From Dehalococcoides sp. JdFR-56 (GTDB lineage: Bacteria; Chloroflexota; Dehalococcoidia; Dehalococcoidales; RBG-16-60-22): DNA of 56,658 nucleotides. The notes below the pieces were generated by a model. It had not been told where the DNA came from. It searched no databases and worked only from the letters and a program-made list of their open reading frames with translations. The position numbers were made by a program, and so were the translations under genes. Shown here piece by piece: positions 11,470 through 19,387 of the stretch (its first letter is position 1; every line of letters begins with the position of its first letter). The stretch covers positions 1-56,658 of the forward strand of contig MTNR01000001.1 in NCBI GenBank assembly GCA_002011495.1, read 5' to 3'.

Positions 11470-11568
11470 CTATTTCTGGGCCTGCTGCCGCTCCGCCTTC
11501 CTTCTCTCCTTCAGCTTCTTACGCTTGCGCCGATGTTTCAGGATAGCTACCCTTCTCGTCTTATTCAT
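11470..11568 (-). CDS. Very small basic protein, 32 aa
   Basis: Short open frame reading MNKTRRVAILKHRRKRKKLK followed by ERRKAERQQAQK. Nearly half the residues are Lys or Arg and the composition is that of ribosome-associated peptides; it faintly recalls the AURKAIP1/COX24 (bS22-like) domain. It lies between the NTPase and the DUF6485 gene on the same strand, with sensible spacing. No convincing Shine-Dalgarno is visible before ATG 11568, so it may not be translated. The resemblance is an impression, not a match I can verify. Confidence 0.5.
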   Translation of the reverse strand: MNKTRRVAILKHRRKRKKLKERRKAERQQAQK

Positions 11569-11595
11569 AGCTTATAAACTAATCCAAATCTTTTT

Positions 11596-11799
11596 TCAGC
11601 CACTCCTAGAGCCGAAGACCTGCACAAAGCGGGCAAAGGAGCGGTCATAGGTCTTCTCCACCTCGGGAGGGAAAACGCAACCAGGAAGCTCATCATACTT
11701 CAAATGATAGGCAAGACACTCGCAGCACTTGCCCTTTCGGGAACAGGGCTCATAGGTGCAGGTGCACTTGAGCATGTTGGCGTCAAGCTGGCATTCCAT
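11596..11799 (-). CDS. DUF6485 family cysteine-rich protein
   Basis: 67-residue cytosolic protein with clustered cysteines: CTCTYEPCSRKGKCCECLAY, then LPGC. The pattern matches a small conserved family of anaerobes (DUF6485), probably metal or Fe-S binding; function unknown. I choose ATG 11799 because GAGGAGG ends 9 bases before it; the in-frame ATGs at 11820 and 11817 overlap the stop of the preceding gene and would put that ribosome site inside the coding region. It is the last gene of the methionine-salvage operon. Confidence 0.8.
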   Translation of the reverse strand: MECQLDANMLKCTCTYEPCSRKGKCCECLAYHLKYDELPGCVFPPEVEKTYDRSFARFVQVFGSRSG

Positions 11800-11816
11800 A
11801 TATTGTAGCCTCCTCA

Positions 11817-12851
11817 TCACATGTAGCGCTTTCTTATCTTCTCCGATAGCTCGGCCAAGAGCTCCAGGGCATGGGCGGCAGCCTCCTCAGCCGCCAGAGA
11901 TGCCAGCCCGCAGCTAGGAGTAAGCAGCCCCTGTGCTATCAGCTGCCGGAAGCGGACGCCCTCCCTGGTGAAGGGAGCCATCGCCTCTTCCAGACGGTCT
12001 TTGAGGCTGGCCGCAGTTTCCTTGGCCAGCGCCTCCTCCTCGTTGGGGACAATCCCCCAGGCAACGTTGCCCCCTCTCTCCAGGAACCTTTTCACCTCGG
12101 CGGGATAGAGGCTGAGCGACTGCGCGTAATTATAAGCGTCAAAGCTGATGATATCCACGCTAGTGCTGAGCAGGATAGACCAGTCAGTGTTCCCACAGCA
12201 GTGAACCCCCTTCAGCCCACTCAAGCCAGCTAAGACCTCCTCCAGCAGATTGACCACCCTCTCCCGGGAGAGCATCATGCCCACCGAGCCAAAAGCGGAC
12301 ATATACGGCTCATCAATGAAGATGATGATGTCCCGGCATATCTGCCGCAGTTCCCTTTCCTGCCAGGCCGCCTTCAATTTGAGCAGCTTGGGCACAGCAT
12401 CACCCAGCACCTCATCATAGAGAACGCCCTTGCCCGCATCATCGGTTACTGTCAGTCCCCAGGTAACCGGCCCGGTGACATGCCCCTTGACCGCCAGAGG
12501 CGAGAGCCCAGACAGAGCGAGGAAGTGGTGGAGACCAGCGGCATATTCCGGGCTGATGGGGAATTTATCCAGGTCATTCTCAAGGTAAGCGCTGTAGAGC
12601 TGCTCCAGCGGCCTATCCAAATCCTGGGAGCGGTCAACGTAGATTTTCTTCTCATCCTCCCTGACCACCACCCCAGGGAAGCCCTGGCTGTACTGGACAT
12701 ACATGTTCTCCAGAAAAGAGCGCTTGGGTAGCTGTGGCCAGGCAGGGATGTCCTTGAGGTAGCGGGTGATCTCAGCGCACGCCACCTCGGGCTGAATATG
12801 GGGCATGCTGCCGATTATCGTCGCGCGGCAGCCGAATTCAACACCAGGCAT
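11817..12851 (-). CDS. Cobalamin-independent methionine synthase-like (MetE C-domain) protein
   Basis: 344-residue single-barrel protein of the MetE/UroD fold. Zinc ligands are suggested by HCC near residue 216 and by C in LTPSCGLA near residue 310, the H-x-C ... C arrangement of methyltransferases of this fold. The N-terminal MetE duplicate is absent, as in short archaeal-type MetE proteins whose methyl donor is a corrinoid protein or unknown. The gene follows the MTA phosphorylase stop by only 4 bp and has AGGAAGGG before its ATG, so it belongs to the same operon and may act in methionine regeneration. Confidence 0.75.
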   Translation of the reverse strand: MPGVEFGCRATIIGSMPHIQPEVACAEITRYLKDIPAWPQLPKRSFLENMYVQYSQGFPGVVVREDEKKIYVDRSQDLDRPLEQLYSAYLENDLDKFPISPEYAAGLHHFLALSGLSPLAVKGHVTGPVTWGLTVTDDAGKGVLYDEVLGDAVPKLLKLKAAWQERELRQICRDIIIFIDEPYMSAFGSVGMMLSRERVVNLLEEVLAGLSGLKGVHCCGNTDWSILLSTSVDIISFDAYNYAQSLSLYPAEVKRFLERGGNVAWGIVPNEEEALAKETAASLKDRLEEAMAPFTREGVRFRQLIAQGLLTPSCGLASLAAEEAAAHALELLAELSEKIRKRYM

Positions 12852-12855
12852 CAGG

Positions 12856-13725
12856 CTAACCCTTCCTCAGATACCTGCCGATGAGCAAATCGAGCTTCTG
12901 CTTCTGCTTATCCGGTATCAGTTCCGACGCGGTGACCACCGCCGTCTGGAGCGCTGTGGCGCACTGGCAGTCCCGGCGCTGGGGCACCCTGCCCACCGCC
13001 AGCTTGATGATTTTTTTGGCGGTGTCAATATTCTGGCGCAGGGTGTTTAAGATAATTTCCGCGGTGACCGCCTCGTGCTTTCTGTGCCAGCAATCGTAGT
13101 CAGTGATGCAGGCGATAATAGCGTAGCAGATTTCCGCCTCCCGCGCTAGTTTGGCTTCAGGCAGCGCCGTCATGCCGATGACATCCACCCCCCAAGAGCG
13201 GTAGAGAAATGATTCTGCTCTAGTGGAGAAGGCAGGGCCCTCAATCACCACATAGGTGCCCCCCTGGTGAACGGTGGCCCCCGCCTCCTTGGCCGCCTGA
13301 TAGACCACCTGGCTCAGCACCGGGCAGAAGGGCTCGCCGAAGGGGATGTGCACCACGACACCCTCCCCGAAGAAGGTATTGGCCCGGCTGCGGGTGCGGT
13401 CAATCAGCTGGTCAGGGATGAGCAGGTCACCGGGCTTGAATTCCTCCTTCAGGCTGCCCACCGAGTTGATGGCGATGATACGCTCCACCCCCAGCGATTT
13501 AAGCGCGTAGATATTGGCCCTTGAAGGCACCTCAGTGGGCAGGATGCGGTGCCCCCGCCCGTGCCGGGGGAGAAAGGCAACCCCCACCCCCTCCAATTTG
13601 CCCACAACGATAGTGTCACTCGGCCTACCGAATGGTGTATTTATATCAACTTCTTCGATATCAGTTATGCCCTCCATATCATATAGCCCGCTCCCGCCAA
13701 TAACCCCGATTTTAGCCTGTGGCAT
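12856..13725 (-). CDS. mtnP: S-methyl-5'-thioadenosine phosphorylase
   Basis: Cleaves methylthioadenosine with phosphate into adenine and methylthioribose 1-phosphate, the first step of methionine salvage. The 289 residues show IGVIGGSGLYD at the N-terminus (phosphate site), PRHGRGHR, NSVGSL, the EGPAFSTRAE stretch and TDYDCWH, all typical of MTAP. ATG 13725 is preceded by TAAGGAGGT. First gene of an operon with the MetE-like and DUF6485 genes. Confidence 0.93.
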   Translation of the reverse strand: MPQAKIGVIGGSGLYDMEGITDIEEVDINTPFGRPSDTIVVGKLEGVGVAFLPRHGRGHRILPTEVPSRANIYALKSLGVERIIAINSVGSLKEEFKPGDLLIPDQLIDRTRSRANTFFGEGVVVHIPFGEPFCPVLSQVVYQAAKEAGATVHQGGTYVVIEGPAFSTRAESFLYRSWGVDVIGMTALPEAKLAREAEICYAIIACITDYDCWHRKHEAVTAEIILNTLRQNIDTAKKIIKLAVGRVPQRRDCQCATALQTAVVTASELIPDKQKQKLDLLIGRYLRKG

Positions 13726-13889
13726 CGGAGACCTCCTTACCGCGTCATGCTAGCGCCAAACTGAAGACCCAAACTAAATAAAATATACCATAAATTACTC
13801 GGTGCGTAGAACCACTTTATACCACAAGGGAGATAAGAAACTGGATGGGGCCATCGGCTCAAGAGCCAGTTACTTGAAAAAGCGCCACT

Positions 13890-14849
13890 TTAATCAATTG
13901 GCCAGGTGATGTTAAAGTATTTCAGTCTCCTCACGTGAAGGAAGGTCTCCACCGAGGCTACCCCGGGTATCGGTGCCAGAAACTCGGTGACGAACTGGTC
14001 TAGTAAATTGGTGTTCCGGAAGCGGGTCACCAGTATAATATTATGCCTCCCCAGCGCCACCGAGGCGATGGAAACCGCCGGATGTTCGATTATGGAATCA
14101 ATAATCTTGTGCGGATTGGGTATGGAAACGGTAATGCCTATCGTGGCTCGCGCCCCATACTCCAGCTCCCTGGTTATGGGAATAACCTCCACCGCGAAGA
14201 GTCCCTTGGCCTGCATCGCTTTTAATCGTTTCCGCACCGTATTCTCGCCCAAGCCAAGTTTCTGAGATAGCACCTTGGGCTGAGCCGGGCCCTCCTTGAG
14301 CAAATGCTCCAGTATGGTTCTCTCGGTATTATCCATCTCATATCGTTCGTAATGGAATGAGTTCAGATTCGCCAGGTCATAAAAAGATTTGTTTCTTTTC
14401 AGCGTTGGCTTCGGCCAGGAGAGAAAGTTATATTTTCGGGGATGCACCAGCAGGAATGTCTCCGCCGCGTTGATGCCGCTGATTTTGGTCAACTCTGAAT
14501 TGACAAAGTCAGCAAGTTTATCAATGGTATCGAAGAAAACAGCTATCATAAGATCGAATCTGCCCAAAGTCGCCGCGGCGAAGTAGACTGAGGGATTGGA
14601 GACCAGCTTGCGCGCCACATTGAGGAAGGAGCCAGGCGATACCCTGATGCCAATCCTGGCCCAGGCTCGGAACCCCAGCAAGACCAGATTGGGAACCACG
14701 ATCTTGCGCACCAGGCCAGTGCTGAAAATATTATTGATGCGCCGGCGAATCGTCCTCTCGCTGACGCCATACTGGCCAGCCATTGTGGCGTATCTCTGAA
14801 CGCCCCGGCTCTCCAAATCCAAGATTATTTTCTCATCAAGCTGGTCCAT
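13890..14849 (-). CDS. Lrp/AsnC-family regulator with two tandem HTH-RAM units
   Basis: 319-residue protein made of two Lrp-like units. Unit 1 has a winged HTH at about 1-50 and a RAM ligand-sensing domain at about 60-145. Unit 2 has an HTH at about 175-225 (LSQKLGLGENTVRKRLKAM) and a RAM domain at about 235-315. Normal Lrp proteins have one unit (~150 residues). Siroheme decarboxylases (AhbA/B, NirD/L) share this fold, but their hallmark segments are not evident here, so I favour a regulator. It is divergent from the TRAP operon across 350 bp and is its likely controller. Confidence 0.8.
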   Translation of the reverse strand: MDQLDEKIILDLESRGVQRYATMAGQYGVSERTIRRRINNIFSTGLVRKIVVPNLVLLGFRAWARIGIRVSPGSFLNVARKLVSNPSVYFAAATLGRFDLMIAVFFDTIDKLADFVNSELTKISGINAAETFLLVHPRKYNFLSWPKPTLKRNKSFYDLANLNSFHYERYEMDNTERTILEHLLKEGPAQPKVLSQKLGLGENTVRKRLKAMQAKGLFAVEVIPITRELEYGARATIGITVSIPNPHKIIDSIIEHPAVSIASVALGRHNIILVTRFRNTNLLDQFVTEFLAPIPGVASVETFLHVRRLKYFNITWPID

Positions 14850-15008
14850 GCCAACTAGCAGCTTCCTCTGGATAATTTTTTACCGTGCTATCTGGTAAAT
14901 AATACGTTGGCCAAATCAAGTTGTCAATATTTGGCATATTCTGTCACTTATCGACCTCTCCTGCCCGATATTTTTACCACGGTATGCTAAAAATTGGCAT
15001 TTTTGGGC

Positions 15009-15037
15009 TTGACATTTCCTATTTTGACCTCTAGAAT
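15009..15037 (+). promoter_or_regulatory. Promoter of the TRAP operon
   Basis: TTGACA (15009-15014), 17 bases, TAGAAT (15032-15037). Transcription would start near 15044, giving a ~155-nt leader. The same hexamers and spacing recur before the Rrf2 sulfur operon. Confidence 0.8.
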
Positions 15038-15088
15038 AGCGGAAAGCGTTAATATTTTGCAACAAATAGGCTGAATTTGGACAATAAT

Positions 15089-15115
15089 ATTCCCTTCAAA
15101 ATTTATGAAGGGAAT
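15089..15115 (+). other. Leader hairpin ahead of dctP
   Basis: Inverted repeat ATTCCCTTC / GAAGGGAAT, 9 bp, with a 9-nt loop, located in the predicted 5' leader. No T-run follows, so it may be a protein-binding palindrome or an mRNA-stabilising hairpin. Confidence 0.5.
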
Positions 15116-15199
15116 GCCCTAAACTACTAGGAAGGGGGGTGATGGCTTTCCACAACCGGAATTTCGGGCGCTCTAGCATTGCAAATATAGGAGGGGAAA

Positions 15200-16270
15200 A
15201 TGGACAGAAGAGCGATTTTGGCCCTAGTTATGGTGACGGTGCTGGCCGCCGGTCTGGTTGCCTGTGCCGCCCCAGCACCTGCCCCAGCTCCAGCCCCAGC
15301 GCCGGCCCCCAGCCCAGCACCTACGCCATCCCTGCCCGAGGTGACCTGGAACCTGCAGGGCTTCCAGATAAACTATGAGACACTGCCGATGCCTCAGTCC
15401 CTGGAGCTGGCCAAGAACGTTGAAGCGCGCACCAATGGCAAGTTCAAGATCCACGTGGCACTGGAGGGAGAACTGGGCGTTAACCGAGACAATTACAATG
15501 AAGCCGCACAGGCAGGCATCATCGAGCTGATTCAGCACAGCAGCCCTCTTCTGGAGAGGATAATACCCCATATGGGCGTATACCAGCTCCCACAACTGGC
15601 GGTTACGCCACAAGAGTGGGAAAAGCTGATGGTAGCACTGGGGGAGACGGACCAGGCTGCCATGAAGAAGTATGGCTTCCAGCTCCTCAGCCCCGGGGTG
15701 ATATACTGCGACTGGAACCAGGAGATGTTCACCAAGGAGCCAGTTAAGGACATGACCAATCTGGATGGGCTCAAGGTGAGGGTATGGCAATCCGCCATGG
15801 AGAAGCTAATCGCTGCTCTTAATGGCGACCCAGTGTATATGGCCTTTACCGAGGTTTACATGGCCATGCAGCGCGGAGTGGTGGATGGCTTCATTACCGG
15901 GCCTCCGGCCGCCGAGGCGATACCAGTCTGGGAGATCGGCACTCAGTTCTATCCCATTGGTCTGCCGGGTGGAGGGCGCTTCCTGGTGGTCAACACCAAG
16001 GCCTTTGAGTCCCTGCCAGAAGAGTACCAAAAGATTCTGGTTGAGGAGGGGGAGAAATACGGCGAATCCGCTAGACAAGGTGTGGCCGGCGAAGTGAAGG
16101 AAGCCCTGGCTGCGTTTGAAGAGCATGGAATGACGCTGAACGAGCTGAGCTCAGCAGAGAGGGAGGCCTGGAGGGCAGCCGCCCTGCCGCTCTGGGATGA
16201 ATTCGCCAAGGCTGACCCCAACAATGCCAAAGTGCTGGAAATGGCCAAAGAGGTTCTCGGCATAAAATAA
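15200..16270 (+). CDS. dctP: TRAP transporter substrate-binding lipoprotein (DctP)
   Basis: Extracytoplasmic solute receptor of a TRAP carboxylate-type importer. Residues 1-21 form a lipoprotein signal with lipobox LVAC (C22), followed by an Ala-Pro repeat tether (about 23-43) that spaces the receptor from the membrane. The DctP fold follows, with the conserved arginine that binds a substrate carboxylate in LKVRVWQS near residue 195. 356 residues, normal length plus tether. ATG 15200 follows AGGAGGGG. First gene of the six-gene operon with dctQ and dctM. Confidence 0.94.
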   Translation: MDRRAILALVMVTVLAAGLVACAAPAPAPAPAPAPAPSPAPTPSLPEVTWNLQGFQINYETLPMPQSLELAKNVEARTNGKFKIHVALEGELGVNRDNYNEAAQAGIIELIQHSSPLLERIIPHMGVYQLPQLAVTPQEWEKLMVALGETDQAAMKKYGFQLLSPGVIYCDWNQEMFTKEPVKDMTNLDGLKVRVWQSAMEKLIAALNGDPVYMAFTEVYMAMQRGVVDGFITGPPAAEAIPVWEIGTQFYPIGLPGGGRFLVVNTKAFESLPEEYQKILVEEGEKYGESARQGVAGEVKEALAAFEEHGMTLNELSSAEREAWRAAALPLWDEFAKADPNNAKVLEMAKEVLGIK

Positions 16271-16323
16271 GCCAAGGCCTCTGGTAAGGGCGGCCAGGCG
16301 GCGCAAATCAGCTTGAAAGACTG

Positions 16324-16854
16324 GTGAAAACGATGCTGGGAAACAGGTTAAAGCGCTATCCTGACAGGCTGGGGGAGTGGTGCTCCCGTGTGTCCACCGT
16401 GCTCACTGCGCTACTCCTGGTCTTCATGGCGCTGCTGATAACGGTAGATGTCATCGGGCGAGGCGTATTCTCCAAGCCGACCCTCATCGCTGATGCCGCG
16501 TCAGGGTACGCGCTGGTTGGCATCGTTTTCCTGGGCCTGGCGGTCAGCGAGTGGTCAGGGAAACACGTTACGGTGCAAATCCTAACCCGACGGCTGCCTC
16601 CACACCGGCGCGAGCAGGTGGAGGCAGCCGTCCTGATTATCACCTTGGCCTTCGCCATTTGGTTTCTCTGGATCCTGTTTGGCGTGGTCAAGGTGAATTA
16701 TGTCAACCAGACTGTTTCCATCGATGCCCTGCACATCCGCATGTGGATACCATATTCCGTCGGCCCCATTGGCACCGGTATTTTCGCCCTGGTGCTACTG
16801 GCTAAAGTGATTCAGAAAATAAGAGGCCTGGTGAGTGCTAGAGAAGTCAAATAA
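16324..16854 (+). CDS. dctQ: TRAP transporter small membrane subunit (DctQ)
   Basis: 176-residue protein with four hydrophobic segments (about 25-50, 60-78, 100-125, 140-165), the DctQ fold that stabilises DctM. The start is GTG 16324 or, nine bases later, ATG 16333; neither has a strong ribosome site. It lies 53 bp after dctP and 67 bp before dctM. Confidence 0.9.
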   Translation: MKTMLGNRLKRYPDRLGEWCSRVSTVLTALLLVFMALLITVDVIGRGVFSKPTLIADAASGYALVGIVFLGLAVSEWSGKHVTVQILTRRLPPHRREQVEAAVLIITLAFAIWFLWILFGVVKVNYVNQTVSIDALHIRMWIPYSVGPIGTGIFALVLLAKVIQKIRGLVSAREVK

Positions 16855-16921
16855 GCATGGGATACCGCCCGGGCTCTAAATTATATGCGTTAGGTCAATT
16901 GTTTGGCAGGGAGGTCAGTAA

Positions 16922-18223
16922 TTGGACGCCAATGCCGCGGTAATCCTTGCCTTTGTCATCTTCGCTGTCCTGCTCCTCGCCGGCGCGGAGATCGCCGTGG
17001 CTTTGCTCATCAGCGGGGTGGCGGGCTTCTTTCTCTACCGGGGCGACCCCGGCTTTACCCCTCTTATCCCCTACGGAACCTTAAACAGCTTTATCCTGAC
17101 CGCCATCCCCCTGTTCATTCTCATGGGTGAGATTCTGGGACGCTGTGGAGCCTCGGACATGATTTACTCTAGCGCCAGCAAATGGCTGGCCTGGGCTCCC
17201 GGAGGTCTGCTCCACTCCAACATCGCCGCCTGCGCCATGTTTGCCTCCATCTCCGGTTCAAGCCCGGCGACTGCCGCCACCGTGGGCACCGTGGCCATCC
17301 CCCGAATGAAGGAGCGCCGCTATGATACTCAACTATTGCTGGGCTCAGTGGCGGCAGGGGGAACCCTGGGGATTCTCATCCCGCCAAGCATCACCATGAT
17401 CATTTACGGTGCCATAAGCCAGACCTCCATTGGAGCGCTTTTCGCCGGTGGCCTCATTCCCGGCATTATGCTCTCCATAATGTTCATGATTTACATCGGC
17501 ATCAGGGCGATGATGAACCCCAGACTGGCACCGCGCGAAAAACCCCCCTCAAGGAGAGAGCTGGCCTTCAGCCTCATCTCCATGTGGCCTCTATTATTTA
17601 TGGCGGTGGTGGTGCTCGGCGGGATATTCGGCGGCTTTCTCACCCCCACTGAAGCCGCCGCGGTGGGCAGTGTGGCCGCCATGGTCATCGGGCTGATGCT
17701 GCGGCGGCTGAACTGGCGGGTATTCCGGGAGTCCGTGGTTGAGGCGGTGAAGACCAGCTGCATGGTCCTTTTCATCCTCATGGGCGCCTTCGTCTTCGCC
17801 GGTTTTCTGGCCGATACCAGAGTGCCATCAGCCATATCCATCTACGTGGCCAGCCTGGGTTGGTCAAAAATCCCGATACTGGCGGCCATCTATTTCCTCT
17901 ACATATTTTTGGGCTGCTTTATAGACCCCGGCTCAATAATGGTGATTACACTACCTGCCATTCTGCCGATACTCAATGGCTTTGGCATCGACCTTATCTG
18001 GTTCGGGGTGGTGGCCGTGGTGCTCTCCGAGATCGGCATGATTACGCCACCGATGGGGCTCAATCTCTTCGTGGTTCAAGGCGTCTCGGGAGAGGACTTG
18101 GGCAAGGTGGTCATCGGCATAACGCCCTTCTTCTTCATATTGCTCTTGGGCGTGGCCATATTAACCGCCTTCCCTATTATCGCGCTATGGTTTCCATCGC
18201 TGGTGGGGCTTGCCGCAGGATGA
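16922..18223 (+). CDS. dctM: TRAP transporter large permease (DctM)
   Basis: 433-residue elevator-type sodium-driven permease of the DctM family, with about 12 hydrophobic segments and the signatures SGSSPATAATVG and GILIPPSI, plus LTPTEAAAVG in the second half. The start codon is TTG 16922, set by GGGAGGT about 6 bases upstream. With DctP and DctQ it completes a secondary importer for an acidic organic substrate. Confidence 0.95.
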   Translation: MDANAAVILAFVIFAVLLLAGAEIAVALLISGVAGFFLYRGDPGFTPLIPYGTLNSFILTAIPLFILMGEILGRCGASDMIYSSASKWLAWAPGGLLHSNIAACAMFASISGSSPATAATVGTVAIPRMKERRYDTQLLLGSVAAGGTLGILIPPSITMIIYGAISQTSIGALFAGGLIPGIMLSIMFMIYIGIRAMMNPRLAPREKPPSRRELAFSLISMWPLLFMAVVVLGGIFGGFLTPTEAAAVGSVAAMVIGLMLRRLNWRVFRESVVEAVKTSCMVLFILMGAFVFAGFLADTRVPSAISIYVASLGWSKIPILAAIYFLYIFLGCFIDPGSIMVITLPAILPILNGFGIDLIWFGVVAVVLSEIGMITPPMGLNLFVVQGVSGEDLGKVVIGITPFFFILLLGVAILTAFPIIALWFPSLVGLAAG

Positions 18224-18276
18224 TTTTTGGCCACTAGTAGCAGGAGCTTAAAAGATGAGCTGAGGGAGGAAAATAA

Positions 18277-19362
18277 ATGATCATTGACTGTCATATGCAC
18301 GTGTTTCCCTGGCTGGGCGGCGCCTGCGGGTGGGAGAGCCAGAAGGCACACCTGGACTATCTCCAGAAGTTCATGTACAGCGCCGCCCGGCCCCAGGCAG
18401 CGGCCAGGCCAGACTTCTGGACCTCCGAGCTGAACATCAACTTCAGGGTGGGCAAGTTCGGGCGGATGGAGTGGAGCGAAGACGGGGTGGAGTATTACCG
18501 CCAGTTCATGCCCCCCAGCTTGCAGGAGCAGAGCGCCCCGCCGGAGTTCATCCTCGCCCAGATGGAACATGCCGGCGTGGACATGGCCGTCCTGCAAAAC
18601 TGCAAGCTCTACGGAAAGCTAAATGACTACTTCGCTGAGGCGGTGAGGAAATATCCTGACCGATTCGTCGGCACAGGTGAGATTGACGAATTTCACGCCG
18701 ATGAGGAGAGGGAGATCTCCAAGCTGAGGTACATCACCAAGCAGCTCGGCTTCACCGCCCTATTTTACGAGGCAACCAGGTTTGTGGAGACTGATAACCC
18801 GGCTGGGTTTGCTGACAAGAAATTTGACCGCTTCTGGCGCGAGGTGAGCGACCTAGGCATCGCGGTTCTCTGGAATTTCACCTCGGCCAAGGCACACTAC
18901 ATGGCCCAGATGCGGGCTTTCGCCGCCTGGGCAGACAGGTTCCCAGAGATTCCCTCACTGGTCACCATGGGCTTCTGCGTCCGCCCCTTCCTTGACCAAG
19001 GCAAGGTTAAGTACCCGAAGGAGCTCTTTGCTATTTTCAAAAAACCGAACGTGTTCGCCGAACTTGCCTACCCGATTCAGGCCGGCCCGCCAGGCTGGGA
19101 TTACCCCTTCCCCGAGGCCAATGAACTGATTCGGCAGCAATACGAGGAGCTCGGTGCTCACAAGCTCTGCTGGGGCTCAGATATGCCCAATGTGGAAAGA
19201 AATTGCACCTACCGGCAGTCCCTCACCCATCTGACCAAGTATTGCGATTTTATCAGCCAGCAGGATATGGAGCTTATTCTCGGCGGGAATATCGCCCGGA
19301 TAATGAAAATCAAGACTGACCTGCCCAGGACCCCCCGACCCAAACGGGCGGATGTGGCCTAG
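18277..19362 (+). CDS. Amidohydrolase family 2 (ACMSD/resorcylate-decarboxylase-like) enzyme
   Basis: 361-residue TIM-barrel metal enzyme. The metal-binding HxH is H6-M-H8 and the catalytic aspartate is D302 in WGSDMPN, as in PF04909 members such as ACMSD and gamma-resorcylate decarboxylase; such enzymes do hydrolysis or non-oxidative decarboxylation. The position directly after the TRAP genes suggests it acts on the imported compound. ATG 18277 follows GAGGGAGG. Substrate unknown. Confidence 0.85.
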   Translation: MIIDCHMHVFPWLGGACGWESQKAHLDYLQKFMYSAARPQAAARPDFWTSELNINFRVGKFGRMEWSEDGVEYYRQFMPPSLQEQSAPPEFILAQMEHAGVDMAVLQNCKLYGKLNDYFAEAVRKYPDRFVGTGEIDEFHADEEREISKLRYITKQLGFTALFYEATRFVETDNPAGFADKKFDRFWREVSDLGIAVLWNFTSAKAHYMAQMRAFAAWADRFPEIPSLVTMGFCVRPFLDQGKVKYPKELFAIFKKPNVFAELAYPIQAGPPGWDYPFPEANELIRQQYEELGAHKLCWGSDMPNVERNCTYRQSLTHLTKYCDFISQQDMELILGGNIARIMKIKTDLPRTPRPKRADVA

Positions 19363-19387
19363 GCAGTGGGAAAGGAGTAGAGCCAAA

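Larger units (their letters stand above)
14850..15199. other. Divergent control region between Lrp gene and TRAP operon
   Basis: AT-rich 350-bp region. It holds a consensus-like promoter (15009-15037), a leader hairpin (15089-15115), and TTACC...GGTAA inverted repeats near 14880-14897 and TACC-N2-GGTA near 14975-14984 that could be Lrp-type operator half sites. A short frame with a strong AGGAAGGGGGG ribosome site starts at ATG 15139 and runs out of frame into the DctP gene. Confidence 0.6.

Noticed and set aside
13890-14849. Siroheme decarboxylase (NirDL-type fusion) near the sulfite reductase
   Set aside because: The fold is shared, but the typical decarboxylase segments are not visible and the divergent position suits a regulator better.
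15272-15330. Short tandem repeat or CRISPR-like unit
   Set aside because: It is the Ala-Pro coding repeat of the lipoprotein tether in dctP, with no spacers.
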